Shown here piece by piece: positions 1 through 6,643 of a stretch of DNA of 7,373 nt. Position numbers and translations under genes: made by a program. Each line of letters begins with the position of its first letter. Position 1 is the first letter of the stretch. Under the pieces are notes generated by a model. The model worked only from the letters and a program-made list of their open reading frames with translations, did not search any database and was not told where the DNA came from. This DNA is from Anaerolineales bacterium (GTDB lineage Bacteria > Chloroflexota > Anaerolineae > Anaerolineales > JABWBV01), in NCBI GenBank assembly GCA_027019845.1, contig JALUWE010000474.1:1-7373 (forward strand). The letters are read 5' to 3'.

Positions 1-1615
1 GCGCGGCATCGCCAACGTGTGGCAAAACGACCGCCAGCGCGCCCTGCGCTCCGGCCAGCAGCTGCGCCAACACCTGCAACGCGAATTCGCCTCCCTCGAA
101 GCTGCCGCCCCCCTCAGCGAAGAGAGTCTGCAAAAAGCCCTGCTGGGGCTGGCACAATCCTACGACTGGCGCAACGGCGGCTGGGGGCGCGCGCCCAAAT
201 TCCCCCAGCCCATGAGCATCCAATTCCTGCTCCAGCGCGCCGCCCGCGGGGACAACTACGCTCTCGAAATGGCTGCCCACGCGCTGGACGCCATGGCCCG
301 AGGCGGCATGTACGACGTGGTCGGCGGCGGCTTCGCCCGCTACAGCGTGGACGACCGCTGGCTGGTGCCTCACTTCGAGAAAATGCTCTACGACAACGCC
401 CAACTGGCCCGCACCTACCTGCACGCCTACTTGCTGACCGGCAAACCGCACTACCGCCGCGTGGTGGACGAGACCCTGGCGTTCGTCCGCCGCGAAATGA
501 CCCACCCCGACGGCGGCTTCTACTCCAGCCTGGACGCGGACTCGGAAGGCGAAGAGGGTAAATTCTACCTCTGGACGCCCCAGGAAATCCAGCAGGCACT
601 TGGCGAACAGGCGGACCTCGTATTAGCAGCCTACGACATCACTGAAACGGGCAATTTCGAGGGCCGCAACGTGCTGCAACGCGCCCTGAGCGACGAGCAA
701 CTGGCCGAACGCTTTGGCCTCGCCCCCGCGCAGGTGCCCGAACGCCTGCAAGCCGCCCATGCCCGCCTGCTGGCAGCCCGCAACCGCCGCGTCCGGCCCG
801 GCACCGACGATAAGGTGCTGGTCTCCTGGAACGCGCTGATGCTGATGGCCTTTGCCGAAGCCGCCCGCTACCTGCAAGACAGCCGTTATCTGGAAGTGGC
901 TATGCGCAACGCCGCCTTCCTGCTCGACAACCTCTACCTCCACAACCGCCTGTTCCGCTCCTGGCGCAACGGCCAGGCGCGCCACAACGCCTTCCTCGAA
1001 GATTACGCCGCCCTCTGCCTCGCCCTGCTCGCCCTCTACCAGAGCGACCCCAACCCGCGCTGGTTCGCCGCCGCCCAAAACCTGGCCGACGAGATGATCG
1101 CCCATTTCGCCGACCCCGCAGGCGGCTTCTTCGACACCCGCGACGACCACGAAACCCTGCTCGTGCGGCCCAAAGACCTGCAAGACAACGCCACCCCCTC
1201 CGGCAACTCGCTGGCCGCGGCCGCGTTGCTGCAACTGGCCGCCCTCACCGGCCACGGCCACTACCGCGCCCGCGCCGAAACCGCGCTCGCAGCAGCCCAG
1301 CCCCTGCTGGGACGCTTCCCCACCGCCTTCGGCAACTGGCTGTGCGCCCTGGACTTTGCCCTCGGCCCGGTCCACGAGATCGCCATCCTCGGCCCGGACA
1401 CCCCGGCCCGCGGCCAACTGGTCGCCACCCTCTGGCAGACCTACCGGCCCCGCGCGGTGGTCGCGGTCTCCGATCACCCCCCACCACCGGGCGCGCCCCC
1501 CCTGCTCGCCAACCGCCCCCTGCTGGACGGCCAGCCCACCGCCTACGTCTGCCAGGGGTTCGTCTGCCGCCAACCGGTCAACACCGCCGAGGCGTTGGAA
1601 AGAGAGCTCGAATGA
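1..1615 (+). CDS. yyaL: YyaL/DUF255 family thioredoxin-domain protein, 5'-truncated by window edge
   Basis: This is the C-terminal 537 or so residues of a YyaL-like protein (relatives: Bacillus YyaL, animal SPATA20/SSP411). The frame is open to the left edge; its first whole codon is at 2 and it reads RGIANVWQNDR before and across the GTG at 17, so that GTG is not the start. Family members are usually near 650-700 residues: an N-terminal thioredoxin-like DUF255 domain, lying outside the window here, and a C-terminal alpha/alpha-barrel resembling sugar epimerases. Family landmarks seen in order: GGWGRAPKFPQP, YDVVGGGFARYSVDDRW, LVPHFEKMLYDNAQL, YSSLDADSEGEEGKFYLW, GNFEGRNVL, DDKVLVSWNALM, FLEDYA, TPSGNS, and a C-terminal CQGFVC pair. 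The biochemical role of the family is not established. The gene ends one base before the response regulator gene, so the two are probably co-transcribed. It is more GC-rich than the two genes that follow. Confidence 0.93.
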   Translation, partial: RGIANVWQNDRQRALRSGQQLRQHLQREFASLEAAAPLSEESLQKALLGLAQSYDWRNGGWGRAPKFPQPMSIQFLLQRAARGDNYALEMAAHALDAMARGGMYDVVGGGFARYSVDDRWLVPHFEKMLYDNAQLARTYLHAYLLTGKPHYRRVVDETLAFVRREMTHPDGGFYSSLDADSEGEEGKFYLWTPQEIQQALGEQADLVLAAYDITETGNFEGRNVLQRALSDEQLAERFGLAPAQVPERLQAAHARLLAARNRRVRPGTDDKVLVSWNALMLMAFAEAARYLQDSRYLEVAMRNAAFLLDNLYLHNRLFRSWRNGQARHNAFLEDYAALCLALLALYQSDPNPRWFAAAQNLADEMIAHFADPAGGFFDTRDDHETLLVRPKDLQDNATPSGNSLAAAALLQLAALTGHGHYRARAETALAAAQPLLGRFPTAFGNWLCALDFALGPVHEIAILGPDTPARGQLVATLWQTYRPRAVVAVSDHPPPPGAPPLLANRPLLDGQPTAYVCQGFVCRQPVNTAEALERELE

Positions 1616-1616
1616 A

Positions 1617-2315
1617 ATGCCCCAAAAGATTCTGATCGTTGACGACGACCGTAAAACCGTGAGCCTGGTGCGTTTGTACCTGGAAAACGACGGCTACCAG
1701 GTGCTCTGCGCGCATGACGGTCGTCAAGCGCTGGCCGAAGCCCGAAAAAACAAGCCCGACTTAATCTTGCTCGACCTGATGCTGCCCCGAGTCGATGGCA
1801 TCGACATTTGCCGTCTTCTGCGGGCCGAGTCGGAAGTGCCGATCATTATGCTCACCGCCCGCACCACCGAAGAAGACAAATTGCTCGGTCTCGAAACCGG
1901 GGCCGACGACTACATCACCAAACCTTTTAGCCCCCGAGAGGTGCTTGCACGGGTGAAGGCTGTGTTGCGAAGAAGCGGAGTTCAAGAGCGAAATGGGCCA
2001 TCCCAGCTTGTCTTCGGCGATTTGGTGATCGACTTTCTTCGCCACGAAGTGCGCGTGCGGGGCACCCCGATCTACCTGACTCCCAAAGAGTTCAAACTGT
2101 TGGCAATTATGGCCAAGCAGCCTGGGCGAGCTTTCTCGCGCTCAGAGCTGGTAACGCTGGCTTTTGGCACGGATTATAAGGGGGTGGAACGCACGGTAGA
2201 CGTGCACATCATGAATTTGCGCCGAAAAATAGAACAAGCCGATCAGCAAAAAATGTACATTAAAACCGTGTACGGCGTAGGATACAAATTCTGCGAGGAA
2301 GGATATGTTTCATAG
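1617..2315 (+). CDS. OmpR/PhoB-family two-component response regulator
   Basis: A 232-residue DNA-binding response regulator of usual family length. The receiver domain (about 4-118) has the acidic pair D9/D10, phospho-acceptor D53 in LLDLMLPRVDG, T80 and K102 in the KPF motif, so it should be a normal phosphorylation switch. The C-terminal winged-helix domain (about 132-228) shows LTPKEFKLL, the RTVDVHIMNLRRKIE recognition-helix region and the closing TVYGVGYKF. The frame is open further upstream inside yyaL, but the ATG at 1617 gives the normal receiver start (MPQKILIVDDD). It lies one base after the yyaL stop with only a weak purine-rich GAGAG upstream, so translational coupling is likely. 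Its 3' end overlaps the kinase gene by 11 bases, marking them as a cognate pair. Target genes cannot be read from the sequence; the adjacent P450 and yyaL are candidates by proximity only. Confidence 0.96.
   Translation: MPQKILIVDDDRKTVSLVRLYLENDGYQVLCAHDGRQALAEARKNKPDLILLDLMLPRVDGIDICRLLRAESEVPIIMLTARTTEEDKLLGLETGADDYITKPFSPREVLARVKAVLRRSGVQERNGPSQLVFGDLVIDFLRHEVRVRGTPIYLTPKEFKLLAIMAKQPGRAFSRSELVTLAFGTDYKGVERTVDVHIMNLRRKIEQADQQKMYIKTVYGVGYKFCEEGYVS
2295..2302 (+). promoter_or_regulatory. Shine-Dalgarno site for the histidine kinase gene
   Basis: GAGGAAGG lies inside the last codons of the response regulator gene, just before the ATG at 2305. It supports that start and an 11-base overlap of the two genes, and it suggests the kinase is translated by ribosomes reading through the regulator gene. 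Confidence 0.7.
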
Positions 2316-3729
2316 CATCCGCTTACGCATGTTGCTCGCCCTCAGCGGCACAGTGATCCTGACCATGGCGATTTTGGGGTACTTTGCCAGCCGTGCAACC
2401 ACCAGTAATATCGAACGCTACCTGGAACAAGATTTTTTGTCCTACGAACGGCTTGTCAACCCGTTCATCATCCTCAAACTGGAAAACTATCTTAAATTCA
2501 ACCGTCTGGACTGCGATCTTTCGCTGGAAAAATGGCTGGAATGTCAAAGCGAACCCGTGATCTACAAGTCCGAAAATCTGACCAAACTTCAGGCATTTGT
2601 CGAACAACTGGCGGAAATTTCCGGCACCCGCATCATTGTGGCCGACAGTCTATCGCGCGTGATCGCAAACTCCACCTGGGGCACCGATGAAAGGGTGAAT
2701 ACAGAGGATCTGGGGAACGTTTCTGGCGTCTTCGTGATCGAAGGGCAGCCGTTTTTGGTGTATATCGACCTGGCCGAAGAATCGGGCATTGGCGCCAGCC
2801 AGCGCGCCTTCATCAACGCTATTAACCGGTCTCTTTTGTTTGCCGTGGGTTCCGCCGGAATTGCCGCGATTTTCCTGACCATCATGCTCTCCCGCCGAAT
2901 TTTGCAGCCCATCGAGGCGCTCACTGTGGCTGCCCGCCGGTTAGGGCAAGGCGACCTGAGCCAACGCGTAAACATCCACTCCGGGGACGAAATCGGCGAA
3001 TTGGCAATGGCTTTCAACGCTATGGCGGATGGCCTTTCCCGCCTGGAACGCCTGCGGCGCAATATGGTCTCGGACGTGGCCCATGAATTGCGCACCCCAC
3101 TCTCGAACGTGCGCGGCTATCTCGAAGCCATTCAAGACGGGCTGGCAGACCCCAACCCCGAGGTGATCGACTCGCTACACGAAGAGGTGATGTTGCTCAG
3201 CCGTCTGGTGGACGATTTGCAGGAGTTAGCCCTGGCAGAAGCGGGTCAATTGAAGCTCAAGCCCGTTCCCATTCAACTCGAAGAAATCGTCGCCAAAGCC
3301 CTGGCGGCCTTACAGCCCAAAATCAATGAAAAAGACATCCGCATTCACACCGATCTACCCGACGATTTGCCCCTGCTGCGGGTTGACCCCGAGCGCATCG
3401 GCCAGGTTTTACGCAACCTGCTGACCAATGCCGTCACCTATACCCCTCCGGGAGGCGAGATCACCATTCGGGCTACGGTCACGGAGGCGGGGGTAGAGGT
3501 GAACGTGCATGACACCGGTATCGGGATCGCGCCCGAACACCTGTCTTACATCTTCGAGCGCTTCTACCGGGTGGACGAATCTCGAACACGTTCCACCGGG
3601 GGGGCGGGGCTTGGCCTGGCAATCGTAAAACAGTTGGTGCAGGCGCACGGGGGAGAAATCGCAATCGACAGCATCGTTGGTTCGGGCACCACCATTACCT
3701 TCACACTTCCAACGGCCTCCGCGGCGTGA
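2305..3729 (+). CDS. Sensor histidine kinase, BaeS-like architecture (TM-sensor-TM-HAMP-HisKA-HATPase)
   Basis: A 474-residue membrane kinase, partner of the regulator encoded just upstream. A short cytoplasmic N-terminus leads into TM1 (about 9-28), an extracytoplasmic sensor of about 148 residues (29-176), TM2 (177-196), a HAMP linker (about 196-249 with P202 and the DEIGELAMAFNAM segment) and the H box DVAHELRTPLSN, with H260 as the phosphorylated histidine. The ATPase domain has the N box (N371 and N375 in RNLLTNA), G1 box D403-T-G-I-G, F box FERFYR and G2 box GGAGLGL (432-438). All catalytic motifs are intact. The sensor includes ISGTRIIVADSLSRVIANS, which resembles a Cache/PAS-like fold, but I do not recognise its ligand. 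The only two cysteines in the protein, C70 and C80, both lie in this sensor and could form a disulphide. The 3' end overlaps the convergent P450 gene by 29 bases. Confidence 0.95.
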   Translation: MFHSIRLRMLLALSGTVILTMAILGYFASRATTSNIERYLEQDFLSYERLVNPFIILKLENYLKFNRLDCDLSLEKWLECQSEPVIYKSENLTKLQAFVEQLAEISGTRIIVADSLSRVIANSTWGTDERVNTEDLGNVSGVFVIEGQPFLVYIDLAEESGIGASQRAFINAINRSLLFAVGSAGIAAIFLTIMLSRRILQPIEALTVAARRLGQGDLSQRVNIHSGDEIGELAMAFNAMADGLSRLERLRRNMVSDVAHELRTPLSNVRGYLEAIQDGLADPNPEVIDSLHEEVMLLSRLVDDLQELALAEAGQLKLKPVPIQLEEIVAKALAALQPKINEKDIRIHTDLPDDLPLLRVDPERIGQVLRNLLTNAVTYTPPGGEITIRATVTEAGVEVNVHDTGIGIAPEHLSYIFERFYRVDESRTRSTGGAGLGLAIVKQLVQAHGGEIAIDSIVGSGTTITFTLPTASAA

Positions 3730-5089
3730 ATTCGGGGGCGCGCGGGGCTGCCTCCAACGTAACCCGCAGCCCGTAGCGGGGTTTGAGGGTGATCTCCGGC
3801 TCCAGTTCCACCGGGAAGCCCGGCAGCACACAGACGCGGTATTTTTGCGCGATAGTGGAGAGGATCAGTTGCATCTCCATCAGCGCCAGGTCGTTGCCCA
3901 CACACAAGCGCGGCCCGCCGCCAAACGGCGAATAGGCGAACCGCGGCCGCGACGCCACCCGCTCCGGCAGGAAGCGGTCGGGATCGAACCGCTCAGGGTC
4001 GCGCCAGTATTCCGGGTGGCGGTGCATCCCAAAATGGTTGATCACAATGAACGACCCGCGCGGGATGTGATACCCGCCCAATTCATCGTCCTCCAGCGCC
4101 CGCCTGCCCATCACCCAGGCGGGCGGGTACAGGCGTAATGCCTCGCGGGCTACCCTGCGGGCGAATCCCAGGTTGGGCAAATCCGCAAACGTGGGCAATC
4201 GCCCCGCCAATACCCCGGCCAACTCGCGGGCAAGCCGATCAAAATGCCCCGGATTTTGGGATAGCAGATACCAGCTCCAGGTCAGGGCTTTCTCCGTGGT
4301 CTCGAAACCTGCAAAAACGAGGGTGAGCAATTCATCGCGCAGCTGTTCCAGGCTCATGCCCTCGCCGGTTTTCCGGTCGCGGGCGTGTAAAAGCGCGTTG
4401 AGCATATCGTCGGAATCGGTTGGATTTTCGACCCGCTCCCGGATGACCGACCACACCGTGCGGATCAAAATCTGCTTCTGCTGCCGGAAAAGCCTGCGTT
4501 GCGGGGAGGGGATCAGGCCGCCGGTCAGAAAAATGAAACGGCTACCTTTGGAAAAACTCCGCCGGGCACGATCCACCACATCCCCGATAATGTCATCCCC
4601 GAACAGAATGCGGCCATTGATCTTCCGAGTCAACTCGATCATCTCTTCCGCCAGGTCGAAAGGCTCCCCCCGGCGATAATAGCCCTCCCACCGCTCTAAC
4701 AGGGCTTCCGTCTCTTCCGTCACCACGGACACCAGCGGCACCAGGCGTTGGTGGCGAAACACCGGTTGAATCAAACGCCGTTGGCGTACCCAAAGCTCTC
4801 CCTCACTGGTCAACAGCCCGTTCCCCAACACATCCTTAAACAGGTGATTGTGGTACAGACTCATCTTCACGTAATTTCGATGGTTGTCCTGAAGCACCTG
4901 TTTGATATAATCCGGTCTGGTGATCATGTGTACGACCAACCTGTTGCCCACATCCAGCCGGATGATGTCACCATACTTCTCACGTGCCGCCACCAATGCC
5001 AGCGGCGGCTGCCGCCACAGCGTGGGCAGCAGACGAATTAAATCCAAAATTTTTGGCGCCGGAGCACGTTTCCCGGTTGAACCTTGCAT
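3701..5089 (-). CDS. Cytochrome P450 monooxygenase
   Basis: A 462-residue heme-thiolate enzyme that would insert one oxygen atom from O2 into an organic substrate. Core motifs are intact: C-helix W100-x3-R104 (WVRQR), I-helix oxygen-activation motif A260-G-F-E-T-T265, K-helix E316-x2-R319, the PERF-type segment DPERFDPDRF, and the heme loop F389-G-G-G-P-R-L-C396-V-G398 with C396 as the iron ligand. There is no cleaved signal peptide or obvious membrane anchor, so it is probably cytosolic. The overall style, with a YHIPRGSFIVIN strand and a CYP4/CYP102-like heme region, suggests a fatty-acid or terpenoid-type enzyme, but the substrate cannot be read. I chose the ATG at 5089 because GGAGG lies 7 bases upstream; the two preceding TTG codons (5095, 5092) are poorer. 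No ferredoxin or reductase gene is nearby, so electrons must come from partners encoded elsewhere. It has its own promoter and converges on the kinase gene. Confidence 0.96.
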   Translation of the reverse strand: MQGSTGKRAPAPKILDLIRLLPTLWRQPPLALVAAREKYGDIIRLDVGNRLVVHMITRPDYIKQVLQDNHRNYVKMSLYHNHLFKDVLGNGLLTSEGELWVRQRRLIQPVFRHQRLVPLVSVVTEETEALLERWEGYYRRGEPFDLAEEMIELTRKINGRILFGDDIIGDVVDRARRSFSKGSRFIFLTGGLIPSPQRRLFRQQKQILIRTVWSVIRERVENPTDSDDMLNALLHARDRKTGEGMSLEQLRDELLTLVFAGFETTEKALTWSWYLLSQNPGHFDRLARELAGVLAGRLPTFADLPNLGFARRVAREALRLYPPAWVMGRRALEDDELGGYHIPRGSFIVINHFGMHRHPEYWRDPERFDPDRFLPERVASRPRFAYSPFGGGPRLCVGNDLALMEMQLILSTIAQKYRVCVLPGFPVELEPEITLKPRYGLRVTLEAAPRAPEFTPRRPLEV

Positions 5090-5096
5090 CAACAAA

Positions 5097-5101
5097 CCTC
5101 C
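5097..5101 (-). promoter_or_regulatory. Shine-Dalgarno site for the P450 gene
   Basis: On the - strand GGAGG is followed by TTTGTTG and then ATG at 5089, a 7-base spacing. This decides the start in favour of ATG over the in-frame TTG codons at 5095 and 5092, which lie inside the spacer. Confidence 0.8.
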
Positions 5102-5139
5102 GTTTTGGCCTGGCTTCTGATTCTACCGTCCACACCCCC

Positions 5140-5147
5140 TACCGGTA
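5140..5147. promoter_or_regulatory. Palindrome TACCGGTA in the P450 leader, possible operator
   Basis: A perfect 8-base palindrome lies about 20-30 bases downstream of the predicted P450 transcription start. That position would suit a repressor site, but the palindrome is short and could occur by chance. Confidence 0.2.
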
Positions 5148-5175
5148 AATAGATCGCTTTCCAACAGGCGGACGC

Positions 5176-5204
5176 ATTATAAAGCCGGTGCGAGCATATG
5201 TGAA
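5176..5204 (-). promoter_or_regulatory. Sigma70-type promoter driving the P450 gene
   Basis: On the - strand, -35 TTCACA (5204-5199, five of six consensus bases) and -10 TATAAT (5181-5176, perfect) are separated by 17 bases. Transcription would start near 5169 and give a leader of about 80 bases before the ATG at 5089. It is the best promoter match I found in the window. Confidence 0.7.
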
Positions 5205-5251
5205 TAGGGATTGGTTGGCCGGTTCTTGACTCGTTGAACACCGAACACTGC

Positions 5252-5259
5252 ACAAATGA
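5252..5259 (+). repeat. Left copy of 8-base target-site duplication (ACAAATGA)
   Basis: Identical to 5404-5411. Each copy sits exactly 4 bases outside the ACTTACGCA inverted end of the 144-base element between them. This symmetry is expected of a transposition footprint. Confidence 0.7.
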
Positions 5260-5276
5260 CAGTACTTACGCAGTTG

Positions 5277-5291
5277 AGACCTCACAGGTCT
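5277..5291. repeat. Palindrome AGACCT-CAC-AGGTCT inside the element
   Basis: Perfect 6-base arms around a 3-base loop. The same arms recur at 5358-5372 around the complementary loop GTG, so the two palindromes are inverted copies of each other. They can form local hairpins or pair across the element. No T-run follows, so this is not a normal terminator. Confidence 0.8.
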
Positions 5292-5357
5292 ACTACCACA
5301 CGATGCAGGAAGATTTTACCCAAAATAGATTGCATCCGGGCATCTCCATGCGCTTTG

Positions 5358-5372
5358 AGACCTGTGAGGTCT
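5358..5372. repeat. Palindrome AGACCT-GTG-AGGTCT inside the element
   Basis: Inverted counterpart of 5277-5291. It is preceded by GCGCTTTGAGA (5350-5360), which resembles the inner part of the element's ends, so the TTGAGA motif occurs three times in the element (left, middle, and right on the other strand). Confidence 0.8.
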
Positions 5373-5403
5373 GGGTGCGACTTCTCAAAGTGCGTAAGTC
5401 CTA

Positions 5404-5411
5404 ACAAATGA
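5404..5411 (+). repeat. Right copy of 8-base target-site duplication, containing the paaD start codon
   Basis: ACAAATGA, identical to 5252-5259. The ATG at 5408-5410 inside this copy is the start of the paaD-like gene. The insertion therefore occurred at the gene's start and left the coding sequence intact. Confidence 0.7.
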
Positions 5412-5881
5412 GAAAAATCTGGCACATCCTTGAGCAAATCACCGACCCCGAAATCCCGGTCGTCACCCTGGTAGAGATGGGGATCATCCGCGACGTCCGG
5501 CAGGACGAAAGCGGAAAGGTGACTGTCACCATCACCCCCACCTTCTCGGGCTGTCCCGCGCTGGAAGTGATGAAAAACGACATCCGCGACCGCCTGCGGG
5601 AGGCAGGGGTCGAAGAGGTAGAAGTACACGTCACCCTCTCGCCGCCCTGGAGCACGGACTGGATCACCGAAGAGGGCCGGCGCAAACTCAAAGCATTCGG
5701 CCTTGCCCCCCCGCCCAAACACGGCGGCGACTTCGCCATCCTGTTACTCGACCCGGTCGCCTGCCCGTACTGCGACTCCGAAAACACCAGCCTGCGCAAC
5801 AACTGGGGAGCCACCCCCTGCCGGATGATCTTTTACTGCAACAACTGCCAGCAACCCTTCGAGCAGTTCAAACCCCTTTGA
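5408..5881 (+). CDS. paaD: PaaD-like metal-cluster maturation protein (MIP18 domain + zinc ribbon)
   Basis: A 157-residue protein with the PaaD layout. The N-terminal MIP18/DUF59 domain shows D13-P-E-I, the MGIIRDV strand and TPTFSGCPA with the reactive-type C49. The linker LSPPWSTDWITEEGRRKLKAFGLAPP is characteristic of PaaD. The C-terminal zinc ribbon has C119-x2-C122 and C144-x2-C147, plus an extra C138. PaaD is thought to help assemble the di-iron centre of the PaaABCE phenylacetyl-CoA epoxidase; related MIP18 proteins (SufT type) act in Fe-S assembly. No paaA, B, C or E is in the window, so a different client is possible. The start is fixed: TAA at 5402-5404 is in frame just upstream and the DPEIP motif sits at its usual distance. 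No clear Shine-Dalgarno or promoter precedes the ATG, which lies in the duplicated target of the insertion. Confidence 0.88.
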   Translation: MRKIWHILEQITDPEIPVVTLVEMGIIRDVRQDESGKVTVTITPTFSGCPALEVMKNDIRDRLREAGVEEVEVHVTLSPPWSTDWITEEGRRKLKAFGLAPPPKHGGDFAILLLDPVACPYCDSENTSLRNNWGATPCRMIFYCNNCQQPFEQFKPL

Positions 5882-6619
5882 ATGGAAATTCCCCAAGCCC
5901 TGGTCTCCGCACTGAAAAACGCGCGCCGCGTGGCCGTGCTGACCGGCGCGGGCATTTCCGCCGAAAGCGGCATCCCCACCTTCCGGGAGGCGCAAACCGG
6001 CCTGTGGGCGCGCTACGACCCCGCAGAACTCGCCACCCCCCAGGCATTCCGCCGCAACCCCCGACTGGTCTGGGAGTGGTACCAGTGGCGGCGGGAACTG
6101 ATCGCCCAGGCCGAACCCAACCCGGGACATCTCGCGCTGGCCCGTATGGAACAACACATCCCCGACTTTACACTGATCACCCAAAATGTGGACGGGCTGC
6201 ACCGCCGCGCCGGCAGCCAAAACATCATCGAACTGCACGGCAACATCACGCGCACCAAATGCTCGCAAGAGCACATTCTCATCGACACCTGGGAAGAAAC
6301 GGGCGAAGTCCCGCCGCGCTGCCCGCGCTGCCGAGCGTTCTTGCGGCCCGATGTGGTCTGGTTCCACGAAAGTCTGCCCGCAGACGCGTTGCAAGAGGCA
6401 TTCGAGGCCGCGAAAAAAGCGCAGGTTTTCCTCTCGATTGGCACCTCCGCAGTCGTACAGCCCGCGGCATCGCTGCCCCTAACCGCCCGGCAATCTGGCG
6501 CGGTAACGGTGGAAATAAACCCCGCGCCCACGCTGATCACAGAAAGCATGTCCTTCGTGCTCACCGGCCCGGCGGGAGCAGTGTTACCGGAATTGTGCCG
6601 CCAGGTCTGGGGAGCATAA
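5882..6619 (+). CDS. cobB: Sir2-family NAD-dependent protein deacylase (class III type)
   Basis: A 245-residue sirtuin that removes acyl groups from lysine using NAD+. It shows T21-GAGISAESGIPTFR35, Q101-N-V-D-G-L-H107, catalytic H119 in ELHGN, RPDVVWF, and GTSA for NAD binding. Y67-x2-R70 in WEWYQWRREL matches the pair that lets SIRT5 and E. coli CobB accept succinyl- or malonyl-lysine, so desuccinylase/demalonylase activity is inferred. The small zinc domain is atypical: C147-x2-C150 are present, but the first pair is C127-S-Q-E-H131, so a fourth cysteine is missing and H131 may replace it. WFHE stands where WFGE is usual. The ATG follows the paaD TGA with no gap and no visible Shine-Dalgarno site, so translation is probably coupled to paaD. 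Starting at 5882 gives a normal family N-terminus. Confidence 0.93.
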   Translation: MEIPQALVSALKNARRVAVLTGAGISAESGIPTFREAQTGLWARYDPAELATPQAFRRNPRLVWEWYQWRRELIAQAEPNPGHLALARMEQHIPDFTLITQNVDGLHRRAGSQNIIELHGNITRTKCSQEHILIDTWEETGEVPPRCPRCRAFLRPDVVWFHESLPADALQEAFEAAKKAQVFLSIGTSAVVQPAASLPLTARQSGAVTVEINPAPTLITESMSFVLTGPAGAVLPELCRQVWGA

Positions 6620-6631
6620 AACCCCGCAATC

Positions 6632-6636
6632 AGGAG
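6632..6636 (+). promoter_or_regulatory. Shine-Dalgarno site for yjbQ
   Basis: AGGAG lies 7 bases before the ATG at 6644 in the 24-base gap after the sirtuin gene. It indicates independent ribosome loading on yjbQ within the same transcript. Confidence 0.75.
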
Positions 6637-6643
6637 AACACCG

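Larger units (their letters stand above)
5260..5403. mobile_element. 144-base MITE-like non-autonomous insertion
   Basis: The ends are inverted repeats: left CAGTACTTACGCAG (5260-5273) against right, read inward on the other strand, TAGGACTTACGCAC. The core ACTTACGCA is exact (5264-5272 and 5391-5399), and similarity continues inward as GTTGAGA against CTTTGAGA. An exact 8-base direct repeat flanks the element. Inside are two 15-base palindromes in inverted relation and no open frame that looks real, so movement would need a transposase supplied elsewhere. An 8-base duplication occurs in several IS families and the ends alone do not identify one. The element separates the paaD-like gene from the former upstream DNA and carries an in-frame TAA (5402-5404, its last two bases plus the first base of the repeat) just before the gene's ATG. 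Confidence 0.7.

Noticed and set aside
623..1573. Long open frame on the - strand (316 codons) opposite yyaL
   Set aside because: It is a by-product of GC-rich codon use in yyaL. The translation is low-complexity (G, V, A, E rich) with no recognisable domain, while the + strand carries clear family motifs.
3677..4138. Open frame on the + strand opposite the P450 3' end
   Set aside because: The - strand here encodes the P450 heme loop, PERF segment and other conserved motifs; the + frame has none.
5178..5183. + strand -10 TATAAA directed toward paaD
   Set aside because: No -35 match lies at a suitable distance upstream; the same bases form the perfect TATAAT of the - strand P450 promoter.
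5226..5254. Promoter for paaD with -35 TTGACT before the insertion
   Set aside because: TTGACT at 5226-5231 has no acceptable -10 at 16-18 bases (TGCACA is the nearest), so I do not call a promoter.
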